Assembly: GCA_030248295.1 (NCBI GenBank)
Contig: JASANH010000455.1
Location: forward strand, 224,147-288,146
DNA from: Mesodorylaimus sp. YZB2_4
Lineage: Eukaryota > Nematoda > Enoplea > Dorylaimida > Dorylaimidae
DNA: 64,000 nucleotides
Direction of reading: 5' to 3'
The notes under the pieces were generated by a model that was given only the letters and a program-made list of their open reading frames with translations, was not told the origin of the DNA and made no database searches. The stretch's first letter is position 1, and each line of letters begins with the position of its first letter. Made by a program: the position numbers and the translations under genes. Shown piece by piece: positions 1 to 14,025 of the stretch.

Positions 1-1392
1 TCAACGAAGACAACCACAACAAACTTTCCATGGGTGGTCCCTCGGCCGTCGCTTAAAATGTTGTTTTTCTCAGCAACGGATGAACGAAACTAACAAAAGA
101 GAAAAAAGCACGATACCTTCAATTCCATCTGACTTGAGGGATTGAAGTGACTCGACTTATCCTGACCTGACCTTATCCTTACTGACTTGACTTAACATCC
201 TTCCTTGGTTTATCCCTGGCTCGGACCCCTTTGACGTCCCATAGCCCTGGGTACAAATGAGGGTTTACGGCAACCTAACCGAGTGAGGGAGACCACGGGA
301 GGCCTCCAGAGATCACACTAGAGGCCTTCCACCACGTGTGTGAGTGCCGCCTACACACTCCCACTCAACCTGAAACATTTTCCCATAGAATATGCAAGTA
401 AGCCTGTTTTTCGACTTTTTACAATCTCACGAATCGATGAAGGCAAAAATCTTTAAAGCTACTGTAGACACAACTCATTTTTGTGAATCGAATGATTTGC
501 TCCCGGATAACTAACGATATGATGAGGACAACCATTGAATTTCTTTACCCTTATTTCCCTCCCACGCGTGATCCATGCCCACAAATATGCTTGATTGAGC
601 GTATGAAAATCGCGGCATTATCTGCAGCTATCCAGCCCCTCCCCTCATCCACTTCTCACACAACGTTCAACTGTACTCTCCACCAGGTCGCACCACCAGT
701 CTTCTCCCGTCGCTTGATGTTTCAACACTTGGCCCCCTTTACATAGACTGTTGAAGACATCTTCTCAGGAGGTGACGCGGGGCGGCCATTCCGCCGATCG
801 TATAGACTTCTAGATGACACGTTTCGTCAGTTGGGTTCTCGATGGCAAAATCGGGGCCCTTCTGTGGGCATTCTTATAAATACAAGAATGTCCAGCGATG
901 CTGCCCGGGTAAATCACTGGCCTAGCTGTACACCTACTAGGCGCAGCGGAAAGGTCCGACAGGAAACTTCTGATTGCCGCCCAACCGGCCCCCTTTTTCG
1001 ACCTCTGCTTCACTCAAGCACGATTAGTATGAGATTCATTATTTGCATATGGCCTATCCAAAAATACACCCACAAATTAGCCACCTCCCCAAACGGGGTA
1101 CAATACAAAGTACTCCACACGGAAGTATTGCAACATACAGTACACGGCAAGACGACACTCACATCGAATCCTGGTCGAGCACTCCAAAATGAATCAACAG
1201 TCAACTTTGCCATACCAAAGGTCCTAAACTATAAAAGATCACACAGCTGCAAACCATTCACGCCACTTAGTCAAACAATGCCACATTTCCGAATCTACTC
1301 GCCATAGAATCTACAATATAACTCCAACTAGCATTACAATAGCTCTAGACTTACATTTCAACAACGACCCCCGACCAGTCAAGGATCCTCTT
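1..1392. other. 3' flank of the CDON-like gene, no gene seen
   Basis: No frame here has convincing protein character or splice structure. It lies just downstream of the stop codon of the minus-strand receptor gene and probably holds its 3' UTR. A short inverted repeat (ggcctc / gaggcc) lies near 301-325 and a run of tgacct/tgactt words near 155-195. Confidence 0.5.
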
Positions 1393-4300
1393 TCACGCAT
1401 CTGAGCAATATCCATCGCTCAATCGATTCCTGTACAAAAGCAAATGATTCCGGTTATGCCGACTCGACTCTTGTCTATTAGGCTCCGGTTTAAATGTCGA
1501 AAAGTTCGGTCGCGAGCCGCTGGCTGAAGTAGCCGAACCGGAACCGATGGAAGCGTGCGATGAAACAGACATGGGCGATGCCGCTCCATTCAGTAAACCA
1601 CCATTACCGTGATGCGCTCTCATCGAGCCGCCATCGTCCATTTTTACTTTCGTTTTCCTTCCAGTAATCGATAAAGAATCTGATTTGAGACTGGGCGTTG
1701 TCATTTGAGATTGCATGGCGGGAACTGGAGTAGGAACTCGTCTCTTCTTCTCTCCATCACTGTCACCATCACTATTCAATTGCTGCGAGAATAATGGCGG
1801 AGGCAGCAGCGGCGTATTGTTACTGACCACTCCGCCATTGGTCGATGACGACTGAACATCGCCCGCGTTCGACGATGAATAATTCGACGCCATCGACGCG
1901 TGAGGCGACGACGATAAGAAGCTGATGTTATGGCTAAAGCTACTGGCGAACGGGCCCGTCGACGTCAATGCCGATGCCGATGTGAGAATCAAAGGCGGTG
2001 GAACTGGTCGATGATTGCGTCCATTTGTTAGTGTCGACGACAATCCACCGAGTCCCCGAATGCCGTAGCAAAGGTCTAAACAAAAGCCATTCATCAACGC
2101 ACTTCCAAAGGAGCGGCTCTTTTTCGTTAGTTCGACTAACGAACCACATTTTAATTTTGTCTAGACGTCCAGACAGAATAAAAATATGCCCTGCCAAATG
2201 AAAGACAAATCATGAAAACCACGCCTTACCATTTTTGTTCAAATCGCATTCCGTACTGTAACCGTCAGCCAACAACCTGTCCTCCGTAGTCAGCAATCCC
2301 TCCGCTTCCTCGCCAGTCCCATAATCAGCTGTTGGCCGACTGAGTATCCGTCGTTCCAACTTTCTGTCATCATCGCTGCCATCGCAGTCCAACGGGTTCG
2401 TATACAGATTCATAATGATCCCGGCTCCTGGTCGTGCGTTGCCGCTAGAGTACCCTGTAACCGATGGGGGCGGCGGGATTTGTCCAGCTGCCCTCATCAA
2501 GCCCAACGTCGACTGTGACGGAGCTGGCGGGGGTGGTGGACACTCCTCGTGATCATCGTCCGCGCTGTCGGCCGTCGAATGTTGGAAACTGGCGCTGTTT
2601 GATATCGGAGGATACTAAAAACCAATTTCGTCAAACATGCTGCAAGAAAAGAAATGACAAAAGCATACCATTTCCTTCATGACCGATTTGTCGTTACATA
2701 AAGCTTGTTCGCGATAAATTTTCTTGCTCGTAGCATCTCTATATTTCCCATTTGTGGCTAAAAATTCAAATTCCACGCCCTCATTTCCATCACAAGCCAC
2801 TTAAAAACATTGACTTACCATTAACCAGTTTCTTCTGCTTTCTTTGCTTCACAGTGCAGATAACCATGAAGATGATGAGCAAAATGAACAGAGCACCAAG
2901 CACACCACCAATAACGTACAGCAGAGTTTCCGACTTCACGCTCAACCAGCCCAGAACTCCTGAATTCTTGTCCGTTCGATTAGCAAAGGCCGGAGGCCAA
3001 CTGACATCAGAGCCCGTTAGGGTCACGTCTGACATCATATCGCCCTTGTACGACGGCCTACTGCTCGCCACACCAACGAATGGACGTTCGGGGACACCAG
3101 CAGAATCAAATGTCCTCGGCGGCCTTGTACCATCAGTACCTGAAAAAGAGCCGATACTTGACCATCTTCCAAATAAACCAACTGCTAATAACAGCACTAC
3201 AATAACACAAAAACAGAGACAGAAACACAACACAACAGTCAACACCCAAACTCTTACTTCTTGGTTCTTCTGCTGGATGCATAAAAACAGACAATGCAGT
3301 CAGACTGATACAAACCACAGCAACATCGCTGACTGGGTATCCAAGGTAGTGTAGACCCCCTTAAAAATTTTGGGAAAGTTTTGTAGAGGGGGGACCCTTC
3401 TCATTTTTTAGACCCCCCTGTCCCGCTCAGCAAGGGTGTGTAGGTAACTTTACTTTTTTTTACCCCCCCCCCCCCCCCCAATATCTTTGGCAGAAGAAAA
3501 TTTTTTACATGGCGAAGACCCTCTTGTCCCGCCCGGCGAGGTTGTGCAGGTACCTTTGCTGTTTTAGACCCCCCCCCCCCCCAAGAAAACTTTCATTTTA
3601 ATATAGTAAAAAGACAAAACGTTTTTCCTTGGCAGGCCAAAACCAACTTTAAATTTTCGCGGGAAAAGTTTAAATTTAAAAACTTCAATTTTTACAAGAA
3701 ACCAAATTAGGCCGCCATGTCGCCGACCCCCCCCCCCCCCCGGAAGAAGATCAGACCCCCTTCCCGCAGACGAAGTCAGCGATGTTGAACCACAGGCAAT
3801 ATCAAAAGCCTAGTGTCACATCCCCACCCATGATTCAATTAGCTACAAAACTCACTCAGAGTTGTCTCTTCAATCACATTCGACTCTCGACTCCTTCCAG
3901 CTCCATTGAAGGCGAACATCTTAATTTGATAAAGCGTGGCGGGCAATAAGTGAGTCAAAACGTGCTCACGACTCCATCTATCAGTAATTGTCTCCTAAAC
4001 AAGTCTCCCTCGTCATTTACAGAACACGAATGTGCAATAGCTGACTTACATTCTGATAAACCACCGACGTGTCCGCATAATAGATTCTTCGATACATTAT
4101 AACGAAGCCGTCGACCAGAGCTTGCTCACTTGTCGGATAATCCCACGAAACGCCGATGGCAGACCATGACATCGCCTATGAAACAAAGCCAATATATAGT
4201 GTAATCCAGCCTATCTCATGGCACAAATAGCAGCCTATGTTGGCCAGCCTATGCCGCTGTGTCATCCACACCAGCAGCAGCCCACACAAACATACCGTAC

Positions 4301-7300
4301 CTTGACACTCATCAGAGTCGGTGCCATTCTCGGTCCAGACTGTTTCCTGTCGATGGTCATCTCGTAAGGGCTCGTCATCTTGCTTAACGCCTGGTCATTG
4401 TTGTCGTACACGACAGCATACCGAAACTTGTACTTGTGACCAGGTTCCAGTCCATCGATAGTTCCAGAATGCGAATGACTGGGTAATTCTTGATCGAGAG
4501 TCTTCCACGGTGGCTCCTTCTCGTTCTCGCTTCTCATTTTCTTGTATTGAAGTTTGAAAAACCTAATGCCCGCGTTTGCTTGCCGTTGTTCCTGGCTCAC
4601 CCTCCAGCGCAACAATACACTCGTGTTCGAGTATCGAAAGACCGAAGGCGCTACCAATCGTATCTTCTTCCTCTTCGCACTCTTCCTCGCACCCGACTTC
4701 TCGTCATCAGTCTCTTCATCTTCTATCGAATTGGCATGTTGCGTCCTCGACGGCGATTCGGGTTTCGTCCGTCCATGGTCGATCACTCGCCCTTCGAAGT
4801 CCAAATATGCCTTCGCAGTGGCATTGCCGAACGAGTTCGTAGCCACGCACGTATACCATCCACGATCCTGTTCAGTGGTCGTCTCGATGTTCAGACTGCC
4901 CGTCCCAATCCTTTTATACCGCCTCAATGTCGGCTGCTCGTCCAAACTATCATCGTCATCTTCTTCATCGTTCGGGTCGTAGTCCACTATCCGTTCCCCG
5001 TCCTTCAACCAGTATACGATATCCGTATTCGGGCTGACGTGGCACACAAACGTCACCGACGACCCCACAATCGTCGTCTCGTTTTCTGGACCAGTTTTAA
5101 TTGTGGGCATATGTCGCACCACATTTTCGCCACTTTCTTCTTGACCATTCCTGGCATTGGGAGCAAACGACGAATCCACGTACAAATTATCGCTGTCAAC
5201 GGTGCCGTCATCGAACGGGCCTCGCCCACGAACCATACATTGGTACACACCCTTGCTCAGCGTCGATTCGGTCAAAGTAAAGCTCCACTTCGGGGATTCG
5301 CCACTTTGGAATTTCGTTTTGACAGGATTCAATGGTTGAGACAACAACGGACGGCCATTCACCCAGAATTCCAAATCGGAGGCCAGTCCAGTCGATGCCT
5401 GGCATGTTAAGCGATAGGCCAATCCGGATGACGCCGATTTATCGTCTTCTTCCATATCACGTTCGATGGTCAATTTTGCATTGAGCGGGTCTAAAACGAC
5501 GATCAATTATTGCAAGATCAGCCTCAACAAAACCCGTCATCTCTTACCATAAACTCGCAAGGAATACATGATATAACGAGCCGAGGAGGCGACCGACGAC
5601 TGCTGTCGCTTATCACCTGAACCTTCATTGACGTCCCCGCGGCAAATGTACGCCCCTTCGTCCTCCTTCGAAACGTTGTATAAAATCATGTTTCCCAAAA
5701 CGTGTTTCCTCTTCTCAACGGGCGGTAATACAAGCCCATATTTCTCCCACCGCACAGCCACCGTCCGACCAGCGCCACTGATCACAATGCACTCGAACGT
5801 CACATTGTCGCCTCGCCTAGCATCCACGATATTCCGTTGTTGCAAATGCGGCGATGGTCGAATGATGTTTGCGTGATCATCGACCGCCGATGGCGTGACT
5901 CCAATAGGTACCGCATCATCGATGACGACCAACTCGATTGGTTTTGAATCACGGGATTGAGCCGACACAGGATTCATAGCACGACACACGTACGAGCCAC
6001 GGTCCGATTTCTCCACACGACCAATTTGCAGTCCACTTGGCGTCAGGAAATAACGATCTAAAAGTCCCCCGTACTCACTCCCATTAGCCTACGAAAACGC
6101 GTCTACTGTATTTACCGTGACTAAATATGATCTCTTTCGTTCCATTCACAACGAACCAAATCTTGGCTGGTCCCGGCAGGCTTTCAGGAGTGTGACAAGG
6201 CAAATAGGCAGTGTGTCCAACGACAACACGTTCTTCACTCGACGAATCGCCCTTGAACTTTTTCAAACCTAAAACAGTATTATTCAATTAGTCCTTAAGT
6301 TCCAGGCCACCAAAAGTCGATCTTACTCGCCAGCTGTACTTGCACCGGCGGGCTCAAAACGCTGCCATAAGTAGGCCACGTAACATTGCATGAGTATTTG
6401 CCGACCATCAATTCCGCGTCAACACTCGCTTTCAAAAGCAGCCTAAAAGCACAAATCAGTTCAAATGACCAGAAGCTAAAGCTGCCAACCCACGTTCACC
6501 TTCTGTATTGGACTTCGTACGAATTGTATCCTTTTTATGGACATCCAACCTCACACTACCAACAGCAAACCTGACTTTAACACCTGCTGACTTGACCTGA
6601 TAGCCTGGACCAGACAGCACAGGTACCCCTACAAAAGTTCAATTCACTGACCAACTGGCCCCTGAGTCACGTCTTCTTCAAAACCAAGCCTCAATAAAAC
6701 TTGAATTAGCAACTGCTACTTTCTCTGGTCATAACTTATCACCAATTCACTTTTGCAATGTTCCCCTAATCGCACTTGGCACCTGACCTGAACTGTCATA
6801 AAGGCCAATTGGGGGTTTCTCGAAAAACACATTGATTACGCCCGAGAAGCTACCTACATTTTTTAACACCACCTAGTGCCTGTTGATCGCTGACACCTTT
6901 AGTGTGGACTTTTTAACCAGTCGGCTGGAAGCGCCCGTTACCTGGCGACTAGCATCGTCAAAAACTCCAATTCCATAGCCCTACCCATTTTTCCTCCACC
7001 TCTCGGCCCCTAACAGCCATCCATTCGTTACACAGCTTACGACTCGACAAGCCTGTCAAAACATTTGTTAGCTTACGTGTCTCGATCGACTTGAAATGAT
7101 CCTTGTGGCAGTCCGGCTTTGATCACGTCCTCTTCGTTGTACTTCCATACAATCTCCCGAGTGCTCTCGCTCAACCGAACCGACGATGGCAGACCAATCG
7201 CGCAACGTAAACGTAGGTCGTGCGATTTCGAGACATAGAACCCCGATCGCTGTCCATCCACAGTCTCGATCCCAACATCGGGTGCATCGAAAACTAAAAA

Positions 7301-7427
7301 ACCCCCAATTATCAAAACCATCATGCCAACAAATAATTCACTTACTTTCCGTTTTAAGCGCATGCACGTGAGAATCGAAATGAGGTAGAAGACATAAAAC
7401 CAAAGCGGCCACTCCGACTCGCCACAT
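1393..7427 (-). CDS. CDON/BOC/Ihog-like Ig-FNIII single-pass receptor
   Basis: Twelve exons join in phase into about 1336 aa: 7346-7427, 7077-7293, 6327-6442, 6116-6268, 5548-6057, 4301-5490, 4050-4175, 3856-3994, 2819-3139, 2669-2757, 2230-2614, 1393-2075. Exon 1 encodes a signal peptide (MWRVGVAALVLCLLP). Five Ig domains with paired Cys follow (roughly residues 30-600; DRGWYTCVATN is typical), then two FNIII domains (about 635-845), a TM helix near 920-945 and a ~390-aa Ser/Pro-rich tail with a PPPPPAP run. The first FNIII (FKLQYKK...W...YKFRYAVVYDNNDQ) and second (GFVIMYRRIYYAD) resemble Ihog/CDO/BOC, which act as Hedgehog co-receptors at the cell surface. Five Ig plus two FNIII differs from Ihog (4+2) and CDON (5+3). 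Robo-type receptors are the main alternative. Family assignment is by eye; the exon chain itself is firm. Confidence 0.85.
3463..3741. repeat. three long poly(C) runs in an intron
   Basis: C runs of 17, 14 and 15 nt lie at 3463-3479, 3569-3582 and 3727-3741, inside the intron 3140-3855 of the receptor gene. The first two follow similar units (a tcccgc(t/c)...gaggttgtg...aggta block at about 3420-3462 and 3527-3568), so the block looks locally duplicated. On the transcribed (minus) strand these are G runs. Confidence 0.85.
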
Positions 7428-10400
7428 TTTCACCTTCTGACCGCTAACCTAAAATCAAAATAAATATTGTAAACGTCACAAGTGACCGCTGGTCAAGCGG
7501 CGCCGGTGGTCGGTCACTAGACTACAGTCAATATTGACCACTCGCAAACTGCTTATTATATTCGAGCCGTCCAACTTTCCAAACTTCCCTCCCCTCCTTC
7601 CCCTCAAACGCGCCAATTGTGCCATATCACGCGTCCTCCTTTTTCATCTGTATCGTTTTATTGACGAGTTCAGCCGCCATTAGATGCCCATTTCCAATCC
7701 ACTCCAGCTGTCCCAAAGAACTTTGGGTCCCCAAAAAAACACCATCATATTCATAAAAGATCGTCATCATGACGCCTCGTCTACTCTTACAAAAACCAAC
7801 CACGCCTATTTCGCTCCAAATCTTTATGCCAGGTATACTTAACGTACGAACGTAAAAAAACCATTTCTGGTGCCAATGCCATAAACCCATTTAGATTTGA
7901 GCATCCAGCCGCCAAAACATTTTCTCTACTACATTGTATACCAGGCGAGGCGAGGCGAATTCCGTTTAGAACATTTTCAATAACCATAAAATCGCACATT
8001 TGCAAGGCTAACAGGACTTTTTATTCAAAGACTCATTCGGCTGGCAATCTCGGAACGGAGGACCAAAGTGAAATGCCATTCTTATACCTCTCGTTTCCAA
8101 TATGAGTTTTACTAAAGCCCACTATTCCAAAAAGGGCCAATTTCCAATACTTGTAAGCTCCAATAACTTTATTGCACATACTTTCCTAAACTATACTTCC
8201 AATACCCCATAAGACTGACGGGCGGAAGATTAGGATCGAACCCTGGCCTCTAATGTTTCCTTCCGCTCAATGTAAAACGCGAACTTCCTATGCCAATCAA
8301 AACCAGCAAATTATATCCCAGCCGCCGGATTGAATTTCATCCTACCAATACTCCTAATAGGAAAAGGCGATTAGCATTACAGGAAACGAGCATTCGCAAA
8401 AATCCGACATTTTTATCAATTAGAGAAACACGAACTCGCAAAAAACAGGAATCGTATCGATTCATATCGCAAAGATAATGATTCCTTTGTCAATAACCCC
8501 TTTCCACGAGATCAGCATTCCAAAAAACCCTCTCTCAAAGATGAGCCCCTTTTACGGCCCCAAACTACAAAATTAATCTTCTCAAACTCTAAAAAAACTC
8601 AAAATCTCAGAAAATTACAGGTAGCTACATAAATCGCCGGCACCAGCTGCACACCGTACCAAACCAATCTTCGCGTCTTCGCACACAAGTTGCCTCGTTG
8701 GCCGCGTTGGCCCCGTTTGCACAGGTTTCTTTCACATGTCCAGTTGGACGCGTGTCAAGTCCTCATAAACCCGTTGGCCGCACATATTTCTTGCTCGCCC
8801 TCATATTCCTCCCATTCCTCCTCCATCCCCCCGCTGACCATGGATGTCGGTAGACTGCCATCCTCGCCCCGCTGACAAGACGCGACAAACGTCCAAGACC
8901 AGACGACACGCTCAACCACGACCTTCCAAGAAAAAGTCGGGAAAATCACAAGAAAATATCAGAAACCATTTGAAAAACCAAAGGCGCTAATGACACGCGC
9001 CAGAACACCCGCTGCTTGCAAAGCAGAACTCTACGCACCGTCAACACATATTGCAGCCAGACGAGACTGCGCCAAAGCAGCTATTTGCACGAATACCATA
9101 TGACCGTCACTAAATTGCCATAATCCTTCCCATTTTTCCTACGTACATTGAATGAATTCGAGCAAAACTTTGACTTCAGCTTCCAAGTACCCATATCCAA
9201 ACCAGTCACCATCTCTGGCTCTCCCCTAACCTCCTCATTGCCTCGCATTGTCTTTGCACACCACACAGCCAAATTCAATTCTCACCCGACCAAAAAAGGT
9301 CAAAACAATTCTCAGCCGGCCCTAATCATCGCCAATGGTTTCCTATTCAACACGTCTCCCTTGTCAAAAACTGCACCATTCATGGATACAACGCCCGAAA
9401 TAAGTGGCCAAAAACCAATGCCCTCCTCGGCCGTCGAGCAGGTGTAAAGGTGCAAAAGAGCGGAAAAACGAGACGTGTTCGCGTCAAAATTCATACGAAA
9501 AAAATACGCGTTAAAGCTCCTCAACAAGCTTCGTAAGCTACGGCTTATCTGCCTCCACCTTTCTTCGCCAAATGAATGGAAAAACTCAAAGACGCAACGC
9601 CCCGAAAACTTAAAACAAACCTTCGTCTAGCCCGCACGTCTGACTTTATTTTTACTTCGCCTTTTCTAACTGACTGATGTAAATACACCAGCTGTCGACC
9701 AACTCCTAAACCGAGTCAATACAACCGCCGATTTTTCATACAAAAAGGAATTGATGATCCGTCCAAACTCAAATAACATTTACATACAAATCCTATTCAA
9801 TCAGCACTGACCACTTCGCCGCCTACAAAAAGACGACTCAAAATCCTTGTCCTCCTCAGTTCAATATCATCCACTGTTATTATTTACTAAACCACAGCCC
9901 CACGTAACTATTAGCTTACTTACAAAAGCACCTGAATAAAACGACAGGTGTGCAATTTTCAAACATTCTCAAACGTAACACAAGCTTAAAAATATTAGCC
10001 GCGCAGAGGCCACCTAATCCACTAAACCTTTGCCTTTACAATTCAACGTCCATTCGTTTTCGCACAACACAACTACACTGGACCATCGAATTTCGATTTC
10101 ATACATCTAATGGACACTATTGTGTTGTCTTCGCGATCCACTGCACACACGTTTTCCTACATTCTCCCCCGCTGACCACTGAATGACCAAATGTGGACAA
10201 ATCGACTCAACAATTAGCCTCCTCCCTTTTCATCCTATTTTATCAATAAATGCACAAACCGACGAGACCCCGCTTCGGCCATTCCCATCCAAGGCCCACT
10301 AACCGCTCCTTCCTATCATAAACTAGCAAAACCCCAAATGGACATTGCACAAACCACTTCTTGTCCGAAACAAGCTGCTAAGCCAATCGCCATCCACTTG

Positions 10401-13400
10401 GCTCAAATCCAACAATCACAGTTCCCTCCTTAAAAGAAGCCACTTTGTAAACACCCGATCCCCTTGCGAACCATCAGCGGATCGTCTGATTTAAAGTACG
10501 GTACCTCCGACCACAAATAAGGTTCGCACCAGGCCACAAAAATGACCAGGCGAAAGAAATCACATCCAATCGAAGCCTCGAATATGAACGACCGCGACAT
10601 CTCCATCTATCCGAGGAACACAAACGAAAAAACCCAGCCGACAATACATCCTCGTCTGGAGGCCATTTTTCACAACTCTTACCACAACCTAAATGTAGTA
10701 CTTCTCAGTCGAATATGGCACGTTACGCGACCTGCGATTTACAGTTCGTTCCCCGTCTCTAAATGGGCATATATTCTACACCCATCTACTATCATCATCG
10801 AGATCACTACTCGAAGACGGAGCACGTCGAAAATGGCATGCAAAACTGGTCCTATCCACTTCGCCTCCACCTTTTCCACTGAGAAAAAAGAAAATTACCA
10901 ACACAAACTATAACCGTCGCTCACTATTCTCAACTCCCCAGTGTCCACTAGTGAATCGAGAAATTGGGCGGACCGAGTCAAATGGACACTGCATAATGGA
11001 CGCTAAACGCAATGCACAAACACGGGAATACGAGGAAATAGTAGTTTTGTTTCCATTCGCTTTATCCGTAAACAAATTCTTTTATTGTTGATAATGTGTA
11101 TGCACAGTATTCCATAGCCACTATATATACATCCTATTCACAAGCATGAACGCACCAGGTACTGCCATTCTAATATGGCTACCTATTCCATTTCCACGCT
11201 CGCCACTCCGTAGATGATACGCAAAGATGGGCGCCCCAACTGCTAATGCGATAGCATAGGCACGGGTCACAACAACCCTTCTTCAATCTCACTGCCACTC
11301 CAACCAAAAAACCCAGCCAACTTTAGTATGGAAAAGGCAAGATCGGATAAGATTCAAATGCATCTCGACCATACTGTACACACGAGTCAGTTACCATCCA
11401 CTCAAAGAACACCTTCGATCGAAAAGAAAAATGGACTTTTTGATTTGCTATGGGACTGACATCCAATTACCAGCCTCGACACTTCCTCCCTTGATGGCCT
11501 TTTTAATTTGTCCTTTACTCAACACCGCCTACGCATTTCATTTCATTCGTCCAAGCGGCAAATCCCTTTAGTTTTTTCACATTTCACCCTCACCTCGACC
11601 AATTGCACACCACCAGGCACCATCTCGACCAAAAAGTAAATAAGTACAAATGTCTACGGCCCGTTGCAAATTATCGGCATATATCTAATTTCCACATAAC
11701 AAATACACCACCTTCAACAAACTGAACTTTCCCTCCCCTCCCCTCCACCCCACCCCAAAACCCTCGCCTCATCATTGAATAACGGAAGCGTTAGGGCAGC
11801 TGCAATGCAAACGCATACCGAGTCTAGGGTGCGGTTATTGGGGGTGGGAAGACGATTAGCGCCTCGAAAACGAGATTAATGGCTTGGTGAAAAGGTACAA
11901 CACAAGCCGGCATTCGTCAAATGTTCGAGGCAGCAAAAATTTCGAAAACTCAACACTAACACCCGCCTATTATTTTTACATCGATAACCCAAGCCAGCGG
12001 GTCTCGAATCGACAAAGAAAACTTGCCATAGCCAACAAAAACCTATTCATCGGCCAGGTAGCAGGTACAACGAACAACGGCTAACTTGCGAGCTAGCCGA
12101 GCAGAAAAGAAAGTTTCGAAAAATAAATGGACGGCACCCGATTTTGAACCGACTGGCACGAGAAGGAGAACCTATCCGTCGAATAAAATATCCAAGATAC
12201 GAAAAAATGAAGAAGCTGCTGCTCGTCTCGTGTACAAAACCATCAAAAACGATGCTCGATCTGGTCAGTCGAGCGACCGATTCATCGTCTCTCTTCTCGT
12301 TCACTGCATAGACGACTCGTTAAAGCCGTAAGCGAATTGAACGCTTATCAGTGGCCTTCCATCGAATTGGAAAAATACGGATCCTATCTCCTTTCGAACC
12401 GATGGCTGGCCATTGGTCGATGCATGACTACGCATGCTCCTATTCAAGTCCTAATACGCGCATTTTAGCAGTGATTCATTTCTATTGTCCAGCGACCAAT
12501 ACAGCAACAGTCCAAAAATGGCAAAAACAGATAAACGCACGAGCAAAACAAGGCGGTCCTCTTTTGCACCCTGAAGACTCGAGTAAATGGGTAAACAAGA
12601 GACACGAGTTTCGTTAGGGACACACTGACCACTGGCTGGGGAGGGCAGCCCGGTTATGATTATTGGTCGACCAGCTATATAAGAGCGAAGAAGCAAACAG
12701 ATTTTACACGCTGTTTGATTGCGCGCCTTGGGTACGGCCGCGTCCAATATAAGGAAACGATGGCACGTTTCCGGTCCTTACAAGCGAAACTAGCGTATTG
12801 AGAACAAACAACAAGGCGCATTTTCTCATGCGTCCGTACGACCGGTCCGGGTGCTAACAAGCGTACACCCACTAATACACAATATAACGTAGCCGTCTAT
12901 GGTAATTGAGTCAAACGGCGTCCGCCCACAAATTGAATCAAACCACCCGCCGTTGCCCACAAGCGTATCCCCAGCTTAAGCATAGCAATAAATTCTCCAA
13001 TATTATCATACGCAGAAAGCGTATGACCAAAGCACAAGCCAAGCATCTTCACTGAAGCAAGCCAGTTTGATTGATAAGAGCTCGCTTTTTTCATTTTCGC
13101 ATATGTAATTCGCGTCTCCAGCCTTAGGCTGAAAACGGAGCATGAGAACCAGAGAACTGGGATAACCTAAACCGATCACATCGCGCGTTCCTAATTCGCG
13201 GCCCTTGTCCCAGTCACGAATTTGTTCATCCTTTTGCCTTTTGGGTCGAAATCACGGTTTTCCATTTAATGCGCGCGGGAATTAGAAAGAAAAGGGCAAA
13301 ACGAATAAAGAAAATCCATAATACACTGCCAAAAGCCTAACTGCGTTGTGATTCAGCTCTCAAATTCCGACGCACCAATCACGGGGATTAACAACAAAGA

Positions 13401-14025
13401 TTAGGGTGAGAAACATTTGCAGATTTCCGCCCAGACCGATGCATGCATGGCACGAAACAAACCACTTACAATTTCCCATTGTCGTTTCCGGAATTTGCTG
13501 ACGTCCCGATAGAATCATTGGTCCGTCAGAGAAGGCAGCTGAATTTGCATGTTCGAATGGCACTTTATAAGGCAAATTTCACTCAAGGCATGAGATCCAA
13601 AAACAAAAACAATAACCTGCGCAACGCAACTTGGCGCCCAACTCCAGAATCATGACTTATCGCGCTTAAAGCAGACAACTTTAGCTTTTGAAGTAAACAC
13701 TTAAGTATTATGCGGGAGATTTAAAAAAGCTACCGTTTGACCGCAAGTTGACGCTGATGATCAGCTGTGGTCGGTATAGAGAGATCAGCTCACATTGTCG
13801 ATCCTAACCGAAGCATCTAGTGCTTTACTTCATTATCTGATTTGGTAAAACCTTGCTTCAGTGAAACAAGTAGACAATACAAAGGCATAAATTCCAGGAG
13901 TCAAAATTAAGCAGATTGGAGCTGGATTAATCATCCAAAGGCATGCATTCTAACATTTAACCGATAGCTACTCAAATTTTACATTTTACATCATGGAATC
14001 ACTTGGTCACAAGTTCGAAACTTTT
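7428..14025. other. gene-poor, C-over-G skewed region
   Basis: No supportable gene in about 6.6 kb. From about 7.4 to 12 kb the + strand is strikingly poor in G relative to C (10201-10260 has 19 C and 3 G) with C/T-rich stretches near 11725-11770. Open frames here lack domains and splice context. It lies upstream of the minus-strand receptor gene and could hold its 5' UTR exons or regulatory DNA. Confidence 0.5.
12676..12683 (+). promoter_or_regulatory. TATA-box-like element (tatataag)
   Basis: A good TATA match (gctatataagagcg) sits in a locally GC-richer context at the edge of the skewed region. No gene was found directly downstream, so this could be a promoter of an unseen transcript or chance. 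Confidence 0.25.

Noticed and set aside
3258-3272. 15-nt possible microexon in the receptor gene
   Set aside because: It has AG/GT borders and keeps the phase (adding about five residues), but exons 8 and 9 already join in phase without it and nothing else supports it.
4490-5410. 306-codon open frame on the + strand
   Set aside because: It is the complement of the large Ig/FNIII exon of the receptor gene, whose minus-strand frame has clear domains and fits the exon chain.
8221-8260. B-box-like ggttcgatcc on the minus strand
   Set aside because: The flanks cannot form a tRNA T-stem or acceptor stem, and no A-box lies at a suitable distance.
10542-10913. 123-codon open frame on the + strand
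   Set aside because: Located in the G-poor region where some stop codons (TAG, TGA) are rarer; no domain or neighbouring exons.
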